A DNA stretch of 26,000 bases from Labilithrix sp. (GTDB lineage: Bacteria; Myxococcota; Polyangia; Polyangiales; Polyangiaceae). The notes below the pieces were generated by a model. That model had not been told where the DNA came from. It saw nothing but the letters and a program-made list of their open reading frames with translations, and did no database searches. Where the stretch lies: assembly GCA_028287035.1 (NCBI GenBank), contig JAQBQL010000071.1, forward strand, positions 1 to 26,000, written 5' to 3'. Position 1 is the stretch's first letter. Each line of letters starts with the position of its first letter. Below are positions 1-8,425 of this stretch, piece by piece. The translations under genes and the position numbers were made by a program.

Positions 1-1385
1 CTCGGCGCGGGCGCCGGCGGACCTGACTTCGGCGCCGGCCCGGGGGCGGGCGGACCGGTGCGCGGCGCGGGATCCGGGGCGGGGCCGGGCGCCGGACCCT
101 GACGGGACGGCCCCTGCGGAGCGGCGCCGGGGCCGGACGGCGGACCCTGCGGAGGACCTTCCGCGCCGCCCATCATCGAGGGATCCATCTCGAGCCACAG
201 GGAGCGGCCCTCTTCGCCGAACGTCACACGGAACGCGGAGAGGAGACCGGCGCCGACCACGCCGCCGAGGTCGACGTCGAAGTTCTGGCGGTACTCGGTC
301 ATCGATGCGCCCTGCATCGCGGGGACCTGCGGGAGCTCCATCGTGCCGATCTTGAAGTACGGGAGCTGACCGAGCTTCATGTTCTGCGGAGCGCCCTGCG
401 CGCCGGTGAACTTCGACAGATCGGCGCCCGCCTTCTTCAGGTTCGCGTCGTCGAGGGCGAGCGGATAGAACGCCGACGAGTCCACGAAGAGGAGCGCGTT
501 GCCGTCCTCCTTCGTGTTCACCGCCGCGCGCATCACCATGCCGCCGCCGCGGACGTAGAACACCGGCACGCGCGTCGAGTCCGGGGGAGCCGCGGCCTCG
601 GCCTTGCGGACGACGAACTGCGAGCCGCGCCGGTCGAACGTCACGTGCATGTGGCGGAGCGCGTTGACGCCGATGAGCGCCTTGATCGGGGCGCCGAGCT
701 GGCGCGAGATCGCGCTGAGGTCGGTGGTGAGCGCCGGGACGTCCTTCACCTCGAGGCGGTCGCCGAAGCGCAGGTTCACCCAGGCCGGCTCGCGGCGGCT
801 CGCCGAGTCGATCATGAGCTCGCCCATGGCGGTCGCGACGAGCGCCAGGACGCGCTCGCCTTCGAGCTCCATCGGAACGATGAGCGCGGGGCCTGCCTGC
901 GGCATCTCGACGGAGGCGACGACGCCGCCCTCGATCGCGAACGGATGCCGGCCCTGGCCGCGGCGCGCGAGCTTCGCGACCTCGCGGGCCCAGGTGTCCT
1001 TCACGTTCGGGTCGCGGAGCATCTCCTCGAGATCGTCGGCGGCCTTCTCGATGTCGCCCGAGTACCAGTATGCGCGGCCGCGCAGGCCGCCGGCGTCGCT
1101 GCCGGGCAGGCCCTCGGTCAGCTTGATGGTCTCGAGGTAATCGAGCTTGGCGAGCGCGATGCGAGCGCCGAGGAGGCGCGTCTCCGGATCCTTGGGGGCC
1201 GCCTTCAGGGCTCCTTCGATGGCGGTCGTCGCGTCGTCGAGGTCGCCCGAGCGATAGGCGGCCTTCGCCCGCGCGAACCACTTGTCGGCGACAGGCGCTC
1301 GGCTCGAGTCGGGACCGCCGCACGCCGCGGTGGCGAGGAGGGATGCAACGAGAACGCCGAGGAGGGGAGCAGTGGTACGCGTCAT
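1..1385 (-). CDS. Lipoprotein with two degenerate aspartic-protease-like halves (partial, runs off left edge)
   Basis: The ATG at 1385 opens a signal peptide ending in a lipobox-like LATAAC, so the mature protein is probably a lipoprotein anchored at Cys22. A TPR-like helical stretch follows (about residues 30-125), then two retropepsin-like halves. Each half has a beta-rich start and an ALIGVNALRHMHVTFD-type or VVGAGLLSAFRVTF-type segment, as in clan AA aspartic proteases. Where active members carry D-T/S-G, these halves read MIDSAS and FVDSSA, so I infer a binding or structural role rather than proteolysis. The C-terminus is a long Pro/Gly/Ala tail (from about residue 400) that continues past position 1, so the true end is not visible. 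It lies 23 bp downstream of the exonuclease gene and is probably the last visible gene of the run starting at 4409. The fold call is by eye; the lipoprotein call is firmer. Confidence 0.75.
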   Translation of the reverse strand, partial: MTRTTAPLLGVLVASLLATAACGGPDSSRAPVADKWFARAKAAYRSGDLDDATTAIEGALKAAPKDPETRLLGARIALAKLDYLETIKLTEGLPGSDAGGLRGRAYWYSGDIEKAADDLEEMLRDPNVKDTWAREVAKLARRGQGRHPFAIEGGVVASVEMPQAGPALIVPMELEGERVLALVATAMGELMIDSASRREPAWVNLRFGDRLEVKDVPALTTDLSAISRQLGAPIKALIGVNALRHMHVTFDRRGSQFVVRKAEAAAPPDSTRVPVFYVRGGGMVMRAAVNTKEDGNALLFVDSSAFYPLALDDANLKKAGADLSKFTGAQGAPQNMKLGQLPYFKIGTMELPQVPAMQGASMTEYRQNFDVDLGGVVGAGLLSAFRVTFGEEGRSLWLEMDPSMMGGAEGPPQGPPSGPGAAPQGPSRQGPAPGPAPDPAPRTGPPAPGPAPKSGPPAPAP

Positions 1386-1408
1386 GAAGGTAGAGCTCGT
1401 CGATCGAA

Positions 1409-2284
1409 TCAAGGAGGAGTTGCGGTTGGTCGTTCGATCCGGAGGATGCGATCTGCCCGGAGCTCGCGGCGGCCGCGCCCGGGCAGCTGATAGCCGATCA
1501 CCCGTGGGGGGTCGAGCCCCGCGACGATCTCGACGAGGACCATCTCGAGCGCCTCCTGGGGGCGCGCGCGGGGGCGGTAAACCACGGTGACCGGCGCTCC
1601 TCCCGCGATGGCTTCGGTGCACTCTGCAAGAATCTGCTCGCGCGCTCGCCGCTCCGCGATGCGCACCTGCCAGACGTCGCGCGGCGTGCGCGGCTCGAGC
1701 GCCTCGACGCACTTCGTCCACACGAAACGGAGCGCCGCGACGTCCGCATCGGCGCGGTGCGCGCGCTCGTTGGTCAGGCCGAAGTGCACGCGCAGCGCCT
1801 CGAGCGAGTGCTTCTGCAGCCCGAAGGCCCGCCGCGAGAGGTTCAGCGTGTCGATGTAGAAGGGCAGCGGCATCGGACGGCCGGCGCGCGCCATCTCCGC
1901 CTCGAGGAACGCGACGTCCCACATCGCTCCATGCGCCACGAGCACCGCGCCCTCGAAGAGCCCCGCCACCTGCTGCGTGATCTCGCCGAACGTGGGCGAG
2001 CCGCGCAGCGCATCGGCGAAGATGCCGTGCACGTGCGCGTTGCCGACCTCGGCCGCCGGGACCTCGCCGGCGGCCGGCGCCTCGACCGCGACCGACTCGG
2101 GGCGGACGAGCGTGTGGAGGCGCCCCACCACCTCGCCGCCGACGACGCGCTCGACGCAGATCTCGACGACGCGATCGGCCGCCGGATCGAGGCCAGTCAT
2201 CTCGAGGTCGACGAACGCGAGCGGCGCCTCGGCGAGCGGCGCGTCCCACGGCGCGCCGGGCGCGGGCTGACCTCGGGACGTCAC
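1409..2284 (-). CDS. DnaQ-like 3'-5' exonuclease (DEDDh superfamily)
   Basis: This 291-aa protein carries an RNase T/DnaQ-type exonuclease domain in its first about 190 residues. The expected metal ligands are visible: Asp26 and Glu28 in FVDLEMTG, Asp123 in AHGAMWDVAFL, and His176 with Asp181 in ERAHRADAD, which is the DEDDh pattern. Such enzymes trim DNA or RNA 3' ends using two divalent ions. The roughly 100 residues after the domain are Arg/Pro-rich and I do not recognise them. There are no helicase, UvrC or polymerase domains, so it is a stand-alone exonuclease, not a polymerase III subunit by sequence alone. The start is GTG at 2284, 7 bp after the thiolase stop, which suggests co-transcription with the fatty-acid genes although no functional link is evident. 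Confidence 0.85.
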   Translation of the reverse strand: MTSRGQPAPGAPWDAPLAEAPLAFVDLEMTGLDPAADRVVEICVERVVGGEVVGRLHTLVRPESVAVEAPAAGEVPAAEVGNAHVHGIFADALRGSPTFGEITQQVAGLFEGAVLVAHGAMWDVAFLEAEMARAGRPMPLPFYIDTLNLSRRAFGLQKHSLEALRVHFGLTNERAHRADADVAALRFVWTKCVEALEPRTPRDVWQVRIAERRAREQILAECTEAIAGGAPVTVVYRPRARPQEALEMVLVEIVAGLDPPRVIGYQLPGRGRRELRADRILRIERPTATPP

Positions 2285-2291
2285 GCCGCGT

Positions 2292-3494
<1,203 letters not shown>

Positions 3495-3503
3495 CGGCGA
3501 AAC

Positions 3504-4409
3504 CTACTTCTCGACGGGCTGACCGTCGACCCACTTGTAGAAGCCCTCGCCCGACTTCTTGCCGAGCTTCCCGGCCCGCACCATCGAGCGGAGCAGGGGC
3601 GGCGGGCGGAACTGCTCGCCGACCTCCTTCGTGAGGTGATCGAGGATCGCGAGGCGCACGTCGAGGCCCACCAGATCGGTGAGCTTCAGCGGGCCCATCG
3701 GGTGCCGGTAACCGAGCTCCATGCCGCGGTCGATGTCGGCTGCGCTCGCGACACCCATCTCGAGCATGCGCATCGCCTCGACGCCGAGGATGACGCCGAG
3801 CCGGCTCGTCGCGAAGCCCGGCACGTCGCGCACGACGATGGGCGTCTTGCCGAGGCCGCGCACCACGTCGAGCGCGCGGGCGATGGTCTCGTCCGAGGTG
3901 CCCATCCCCTTCACGACCTCGACGAGCTCCATCACGGGCGGCGGGTTGAAGAAGTGGAGGCCGAGCGTGCGGTCGGCGATGCCGAGCTTGGCGCCGAGCT
4001 CGGTGATGGAGAGGGACGAGGTGTTGGACGCGACGATCGAGTGCGGGTCCAGCACCTCGAGGAGCGGGCGGAGCACCTCGAGCTTGAGGCTCATGTCCTC
4101 GGGCACCGCCTCGATGAGGAGGTCCGAGCCTTCCGCGGCGTCACGCGCGCTCGTGGCCGCGGAGAGCCGGCTCATCGTCTGGTGCCGCTGGTCACCCGTG
4201 ATCTTGCCCTTGCCGAGCTGCTTCTCGAGCTGGGCGCCGATGGCCTTGAGGGCGGCGGTGGCGCGGCCCTCCACGGCGTCGAAGAGCCGCGTGGTGTGAC
4301 CGCTCTGCGCACATACCTGGGCAATGCCCTGGCCCATCGTGCCGGTCCCGAGCACCGTGACGTGCAGGGATACGGTAGGAGGCCGCTTCTTCTCGGGTTC
4401 CGCGCTCAT
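3504..4409 (-). CDS. 3-hydroxyacyl-CoA dehydrogenase (NAD-dependent)
   Basis: This is a 301-aa, two-domain enzyme that oxidises 3-hydroxyacyl-CoA to 3-ketoacyl-CoA with NAD. The N-terminal Rossmann motif is VLGTGTMGQGIAQ. The catalytic His sits in LHFFNPPPVMELVEV, the usual HFFNP motif, and the C-terminal dimerisation domain contains the expected GRxxxxxLN-like region and GYRHPMGPLKLTDLVG. It is the single-function Hbd/PaaH type, without a fused hydratase. I place the start at ATG 4409, not at the upstream in-frame codon at 4508, because the extra 33 residues are not family-like and would overlap the divergent regulator. An AAAGGA stretch lies upstream of this ATG at a longish spacing. It is the first gene of the run with thiolase, and shares a divergent promoter region with the diguanylate cyclase. 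Confidence 0.95.
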   Translation of the reverse strand: MSAEPEKKRPPTVSLHVTVLGTGTMGQGIAQVCAQSGHTTRLFDAVEGRATAALKAIGAQLEKQLGKGKITGDQRHQTMSRLSAATSARDAAEGSDLLIEAVPEDMSLKLEVLRPLLEVLDPHSIVASNTSSLSITELGAKLGIADRTLGLHFFNPPPVMELVEVVKGMGTSDETIARALDVVRGLGKTPIVVRDVPGFATSRLGVILGVEAMRMLEMGVASAADIDRGMELGYRHPMGPLKLTDLVGLDVRLAILDHLTKEVGEQFRPPPLLRSMVRAGKLGKKSGEGFYKWVDGQPVEK

Positions 4410-4450
4410 CGTCGGGGTGCTTTCCTTTGTTTGGTGGGTCGGCGCGCGGG

Positions 4451-4461
4451 AGCATAGTCTA
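4451..4461. promoter_or_regulatory. Shared divergent -10 region between dehydrogenase and diguanylate cyclase genes
   Basis: The sequence AGCATAGTCTA contains TAGTCT on the plus strand (4455-4460) and, on the minus strand, TAGACT and TATGCT. The plus-strand hexamer predicts transcription from about 4467, two bases before the GTG at 4469, so that mRNA would be leaderless. The minus-strand hexamers predict starts near 4444-4449 and a leader of about 35 nt to the ATG at 4409. No convincing -35 is seen in either direction. This is prediction from sequence only. Confidence 0.45.
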
Positions 4462-4468
4462 AGCAGCG

Positions 4469-5914
4469 GTGGCACGGATCCTCCTGGTCGATGACAGCGC
4501 CAGCGCACGCGCGCTGATCGGGGTCCGCCTTCGTGAGCAGGGACACCACGTCATCGAGCTCGCGTCGGGGGCCGAGGCCGCGGAGCTCGCGCTCGCCGAG
4601 CCCTCCGACGCGGTGGTGACCGACCTCTGGATGTCCCCCATCTCGGGCCTGCAGCTGTGCCGGCTGCTGCGCGCCTCGGCGGTCACCGCGTCGACGCCCG
4701 TGGTGCTCCTCACCGCCTCCGACGACCGCCGCAATCGCTTCTGGGCGAAGCATGCGGGGGCGAGCGCGTACGTGACGAAGACCGAGATCGATCGCCTGAT
4801 CGACGTGCTCGACGACCTCACCTCCTCGCCGCCCACGCGGCCGCCGCCGTCGCCCGTCTCGGCCCCGCAGGTGGCGACGCGCGGGAACGTGCAGGAGCGC
4901 CTCTCGCAGCTGCTCGACGACTCGCTGTTCGAGTCGACGATCGCCGGCGAGGTGCGCGCGCTCTCCCAGAAGGCCGAGGAGCTCGAGCAGCTCTTCGAGG
5001 CGCTGTGCGCGCTCGCCTCGGACGTGGCCGGCTACCGCTGGCTCGCGCTCTCCACCGACTCCGCGCCGGCGCCCCAGACGAAGTACGCGACGCGCCTCTT
5101 CCTCCACACGCATCCGGACTGCCGCGAGGGAGCGGAGCGCGAGGCCCGCGAGGCGCTCGCCATCGCCCCGCCGCCCGAGCGCCGGAAGCCCGACGAGGGC
5201 GACGCGGTGGTCATCACCGACAAGCGCGCCGCGCATGCCGACTTCTCGTCGTCGCCGATCATCGAGCCGGTGCGCTTCGGCAGCCAGGGCATCGGCAGCC
5301 TGGCGCTCGCCCCGGCGCGGCGCGGCGCCTCCGTCGAGGACAAGCGGCTCGTCTCGATCATCGCGAAGGAGCTAGGCGGGCCGCTGCGCATGGCGGCGCT
5401 CGTCGCCGAGGCCCGGCGCCTCGCCTCGACCGACACGCTGACCGGCCTCCTGAACCGGCGCGCGCTCGTCGAGCGCATCGACAAGGCGCGTGCCGCCAGC
5501 GAAAAGCAGCTCTTTCCGATGAGCGTGCTCCTGCTCGACGTCGACCACTTCAAGAAGGTCAACGACACGATCGGTCACGACGCGGGCGACGCGGTGCTCC
5601 AGGGCGTCGCGAAGGTGCTCCTCGGGATCGCGCGGAAGAGTGACTTCGTCGCGCGGTGGGGCGGCGAGGAGTTCGTCCTGGTGCTGTCGTCGACCGCCGA
5701 GGCCGGGGCCCGCGTCGCCGCCGAGCGCGTGCGCCGCGCCATCGCCGACGCCCGCTATCCGCTGCCGAACGGGAGCGAGCACCGGGCGACCGCGTCAGTG
5801 GGGCTCGCGAGCGCCGAGGGCGTCGGCTGGGACCTGCACGATCTGCTGAGCCGCGCGGACAAGGCGATGTACTCGGCGAAGCACCGCGGCCGGAATCGCG
5901 TCGAGATCGCCTGA
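4469..5914 (+). CDS. Response regulator diguanylate cyclase (REC-GAF-like-GGDEF)
   Basis: This 481-aa cytoplasmic protein has three parts. Residues 1-115 form a receiver domain with acidic pocket Asp8/Asp9, phospho-acceptor Asp52 (VVTDLW), Thr82 and Lys104. Residues about 150-310 look like a GAF-type sensor. Residues about 320-481 form a GGDEF domain. The active-site motif is GGEEF (398-402), so it should make cyclic di-GMP from GTP. An RxxD inhibitory site (RKSD, 389-392) sits exactly five residues upstream, so product feedback inhibition is expected. Phosphorylation at Asp52 by an unknown histidine kinase would set activity, as in PleD-like enzymes. The start is GTG 4469, supported by the TAGTCT hexamer placing the mRNA 5' end next to it. 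It diverges from the fatty-acid run and converges on the next lipoprotein gene. Confidence 0.95.
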   Translation: MARILLVDDSASARALIGVRLREQGHHVIELASGAEAAELALAEPSDAVVTDLWMSPISGLQLCRLLRASAVTASTPVVLLTASDDRRNRFWAKHAGASAYVTKTEIDRLIDVLDDLTSSPPTRPPPSPVSAPQVATRGNVQERLSQLLDDSLFESTIAGEVRALSQKAEELEQLFEALCALASDVAGYRWLALSTDSAPAPQTKYATRLFLHTHPDCREGAEREAREALAIAPPPERRKPDEGDAVVITDKRAAHADFSSSPIIEPVRFGSQGIGSLALAPARRGASVEDKRLVSIIAKELGGPLRMAALVAEARRLASTDTLTGLLNRRALVERIDKARAASEKQLFPMSVLLLDVDHFKKVNDTIGHDAGDAVLQGVAKVLLGIARKSDFVARWGGEEFVLVLSSTAEAGARVAAERVRRAIADARYPLPNGSEHRATASVGLASAEGVGWDLHDLLSRADKAMYSAKHRGRNRVEIA

Positions 5915-5927
5915 GCGCGCCGGGCCC

Positions 5928-6950
5928 TCACGGGCATGTGACAGGAGCCTCGCCGGCGCACGCTTTGATCGGCGGCGCGGCCGGCGCGTGGCCGCCGATC
6001 GTGACTGGCACGAAGGTCGCCCCGACGGCGAACGAGAGCGCGTCGCAGGCCGCGCCCTTTCCGTCGAGCGTGGGCAGCGCGGGGACGTCGAGGGCCGCGC
6101 ACGTCTGCTGCTTCAACCCCGGGAACGCAGCACTGCCCTGGCAGATGCCGAGCGCGCCGAGCTGCTCGAAGATGCGCGGCGCCGTGATGCGGCCGACGAG
6201 CTGCGCCCCGGTGAGGACGAGGCCCTTGTCGCCCACCTTCGCGATCCGGCCGACGAGCTTCGATGCGCTCAGCGGGATGGTCACGATCGTGGTGGGCTGC
6301 GCGGCCTCGGCGCCGGTCGGGACCACGAGCCGCAGGTCGAGGTCGAACGTCGCGACGAGCAGCCCGCCCGCGACGTAGGCCGACGTGTCGAAGACCCTCG
6401 CGCCGAGATCCTGTGACGTGAGGAGCGATGCGTCGTCGACGAGGAACGCGCCGTCCTGGATGCCCGCGACGTTGTACGCCGACACCTTCACATCCGCGTC
6501 GTCCGGCTTGCCATCCCAGTCCTGCACGCGGAGCACGAGCCCGAACTGGCCGGTGTCGAGGGCGCTCTGCACGCGGCCGTCGGCGTCGGGCGGGAAGAGC
6601 AGGCCCAGGATCTTGCCGCCGGCGTTGTCGATGCCGGTGCTCGGCACGTCGCACTGCTGGTCGGTCGCGGCGACGTTCGTGCACGCGCGCTTCTCGGGAC
6701 AGGTGCAGAGACCGTCGAGGTCGTAGCCGAGCGGCGCGCCGCCGGCGGCCGCCAGGAAGCGCAGCTCGCTCATCGCGCCGACGAGCTCGCCCCCTGCCGT
6801 GACGGGTCCGCCGCTCGGACGCGCGGGGACGCGCTTTCCGCACGCCTTGTCCTCGTGGAAGCCGTCGTAGCTCACGAAGAGCGAGCACGCGCCGGTCGCC
6901 AGCGCCGCCGCCGCCATGGCGCTGACGGCGAACGCGTGCCAGGCCCTCAT
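5928..6950 (-). CDS. Predicted lipoprotein of unknown function
   Basis: From ATG 6950 this encodes about 340 residues beginning with a signal peptide (MRAWHAFAVSAMAAAALATG) and a Cys in ATGACS that fits lipid attachment loosely. I chose this start over an in-frame ATG at 6998 because the earlier one puts 16 polar residues before the signal peptide and runs up to the divergent gene. The mature part has scattered Cys pairs (LCTCPEKRAC, near residues 80-90, plus later single Cys) suggesting disulphides outside the cytoplasm, and alternating beta-type segments. I do not recognise a domain. It stands alone, converging on the diguanylate cyclase gene with a 13-bp gap and diverging from the FHA regulator. 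A TACGCT hexamer at 6966-6961 predicts a very short leader. Confidence 0.75.
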   Translation of the reverse strand: MRAWHAFAVSAMAAAALATGACSLFVSYDGFHEDKACGKRVPARPSGGPVTAGGELVGAMSELRFLAAAGGAPLGYDLDGLCTCPEKRACTNVAATDQQCDVPSTGIDNAGGKILGLLFPPDADGRVQSALDTGQFGLVLRVQDWDGKPDDADVKVSAYNVAGIQDGAFLVDDASLLTSQDLGARVFDTSAYVAGGLLVATFDLDLRLVVPTGAEAAQPTTIVTIPLSASKLVGRIAKVGDKGLVLTGAQLVGRITAPRIFEQLGALGICQGSAAFPGLKQQTCAALDVPALPTLDGKGAACDALSFAVGATFVPVTIGGHAPAAPPIKACAGEAPVTCP

Positions 6951-6960
6951 CCTGGCGGAG

Positions 6961-6966
6961 AGCGTA
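6961..6966 (-). promoter_or_regulatory. Predicted -10 (TACGCT) for the lipoprotein gene
   Basis: TACGCT on the minus strand would start transcription near 6954, four bases before the ATG at 6950. No clear Shine-Dalgarno lies upstream of that ATG, consistent with a nearly leaderless mRNA. The -35 is not evident. Confidence 0.35.
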
Positions 6967-6985
6967 CCAGAGACGTGCGCGGTGG

Positions 6986-6991
6986 TATCGT
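6986..6991 (+). promoter_or_regulatory. Predicted -10 (TATCGT) for the FHA regulator gene
   Basis: TATCGT places a start near 6998, three bases before ATG 7001. It lies back to back with the minus-strand TACGCT, so the two genes have separate, closely spaced divergent promoters. Weak by itself; it gains weight from the same spacing seen at other genes in the window. Confidence 0.35.
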
Positions 6992-7000
6992 GGGCCATCC

Positions 7001-8335
7001 ATGATGAAGAAGCCCGGCGAGGAAGGGCTCGCGACCATCGCGGAGCGTGCGCCCGAGCCCAGCGGTCCGGCGCCGATGTTCGTGCTCCGCGTGATGACCG
7101 GCAAGGACGCGGGCAAGACGCACGTGCTCGACTGGAACCAGACGCCCAAGGTCCACGTCGGCAAGAGCCCGCTCTGCGAGCTGCCCCTCGGCGACCTCCG
7201 CGTCTCGCGCCGGCACCTCGCGCTCGCGCCGTCCGGTCACCGGGTGCGCGTGACCGACCTCGACTCGACGAACGGCACGCGCATCGGCGGCGTCCGGATG
7301 ATCGACGCGCTCTGCGAGGGCGGGGAGGTCATCGAGATCGGCGACACGACCCTCAAGATCGTGAGCGCGGGACGCCTTCCCGCGGTGACGGCGCCGCCCC
7401 AGTACGCGTTCGGTCGCGTGCTCGGCCAGAGCGAGGGGATGCAGCGCCTCTTCGCGCTCGCCGCGAAGCTGAGCGTGTCGGGGCTGCCGCTGCTCATCGA
7501 GGGCGACACCGGCACCGGCAAGGAGCTCCTCGCGGAGGCCATCCACGAGAACGGCCCGCGGGCGGCCTTCGCGATGGTCGTGCACGACGCGAGCGCCTTC
7601 TCCGGCGAGGACGAGCTCGTCGCGCTGTTCGGACGCGCGGGTCAGCCCGGCGCCATCGAGCTCGCCAACGGCGGCACGCTCGTCATCGACGAGGCCTCGG
7701 CGCTCGGCGACGCGGCCCAGCAGCGCCTCGCGGCGTTCGTCGAGCGCGGCGTGCTCCAGCGCATCGGCGAGTCCCAGGCCTTCCGCACCGACGTGCGCAT
7801 CATCGCGACGTCGCGGCGCGACCTCGAGCGGCTCGTCCAGGAGGGCGTGTTCCGGGAGGAGCTGCTCTACCGGCTCGCCGGAGCCCGCATCGAGCTGCCG
7901 CCGCTCCGCGAGCGCGAGGGCGACCTCGACCTCCTCGCCCGACACTTCTGGTCCCTCTACGGAGGCGCCGGCGACCTGCCGCGCACGTTCGCCATGACGC
8001 TGGGCCAGCACGCCTGGCCCGGCAACGTGCGCGAGCTCGAGCACGCGGTGGCGCGGCGCATCTCGGTGGGCGACGAGCTCTCGGCGATGGTCCGGCCTTC
8101 GTCGGCGCCGCGGGCGGCCGCGGGCCGCGGGGAACAGGACTTCCTCGACGCGATCCTCGAGCTCGATCTCGCCATGCCCACCGCCCGGCAGAAGGTCATC
8201 GACGAGTTCGAGGAGCGGTACGTCACCCGGGCCGTCGCGCAGCACGGCGGCAACGTCTCGCGCGCGGCCGCCGCCTCGGGGCTGACGCGCCGCTACTTCC
8301 ACATGCTCCGGTCGAAGGCGCGCGATCGGCGCTGA
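7001..8335 (+). CDS. FHA-AAA+-Fis transcriptional regulator, enhancer-binding-protein-like but lacking GAFTGA
   Basis: This 444-aa protein has an N-terminal FHA domain (about 27-123) with the phosphothreonine-binding residues visible: GKSPLC, LRVSRRH (68-72) and DLDSTNGT (86-93). A central AAA+ domain (about 138-355) of the sigma-54 activator type follows, with Walker A GDTGTGKE (168-175), Walker B GGTLVIDE (224-231), an FREELLYR arginine region and WPGNVRELEH. The C-terminus is a Fis-type helix-turn-helix (NVSRAAAASGLTRRYFHML). The GAFTGA loop that contacts sigma-54 should lie between Walker A and B, but residues 209-219 read LFGRAGQPGAI and the motif is absent. It therefore may not activate sigma-54 RNA polymerase in the usual way. 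The Ser/Thr kinase gene lies 90 bp downstream and could supply the phosphothreonine signal read by the FHA domain. The start could also be the adjacent ATG at 7004. Confidence 0.93.
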   Translation: MMKKPGEEGLATIAERAPEPSGPAPMFVLRVMTGKDAGKTHVLDWNQTPKVHVGKSPLCELPLGDLRVSRRHLALAPSGHRVRVTDLDSTNGTRIGGVRMIDALCEGGEVIEIGDTTLKIVSAGRLPAVTAPPQYAFGRVLGQSEGMQRLFALAAKLSVSGLPLLIEGDTGTGKELLAEAIHENGPRAAFAMVVHDASAFSGEDELVALFGRAGQPGAIELANGGTLVIDEASALGDAAQQRLAAFVERGVLQRIGESQAFRTDVRIIATSRRDLERLVQEGVFREELLYRLAGARIELPPLREREGDLDLLARHFWSLYGGAGDLPRTFAMTLGQHAWPGNVRELEHAVARRISVGDELSAMVRPSSAPRAAAGRGEQDFLDAILELDLAMPTARQKVIDEFEERYVTRAVAQHGGNVSRAAAASGLTRRYFHMLRSKARDRR

Positions 8336-8413
8336 CGCTGGCGCCGGGGTAGCCGCGGGTGCGCAGGCGGCGAGGCCTCGCGCGGCGGCGCCGCGACGGA
8401 GGGCCCTGCGTGC

Positions 8414-8419
8414 TAGATT
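8414..8419 (+). promoter_or_regulatory. Predicted -10 (TAGATT) for the kinase gene, leaderless start
   Basis: TAGATT ends exactly seven bases before the GTG at 8426, so the predicted first transcribed base is the first base of the start codon. No Shine-Dalgarno-like sequence is present between them. This supports the GTG start of the kinase and predicts a leaderless mRNA independent of the upstream regulator. Confidence 0.5.
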
Positions 8420-8425
8420 TCGGGC

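Noticed and set aside
5915..5927. Possible terminator in the 13-bp convergent gap
   Set aside because: GC-rich but no convincing stem or T tract.
6004..6019. TGGCACGAAGGTCGCC as a second sigma-54-like site
   Set aside because: It lies inside the lipoprotein gene on the opposite strand, has a poor -12 half, and no gene starts downstream on that strand.
5755..7164. A 469-codon minus-strand frame over the lipoprotein gene
   Set aside because: It reads the lipoprotein gene out of frame, is almost all Arg/Gly/Ala/Pro, and crosses the divergent FHA gene start.
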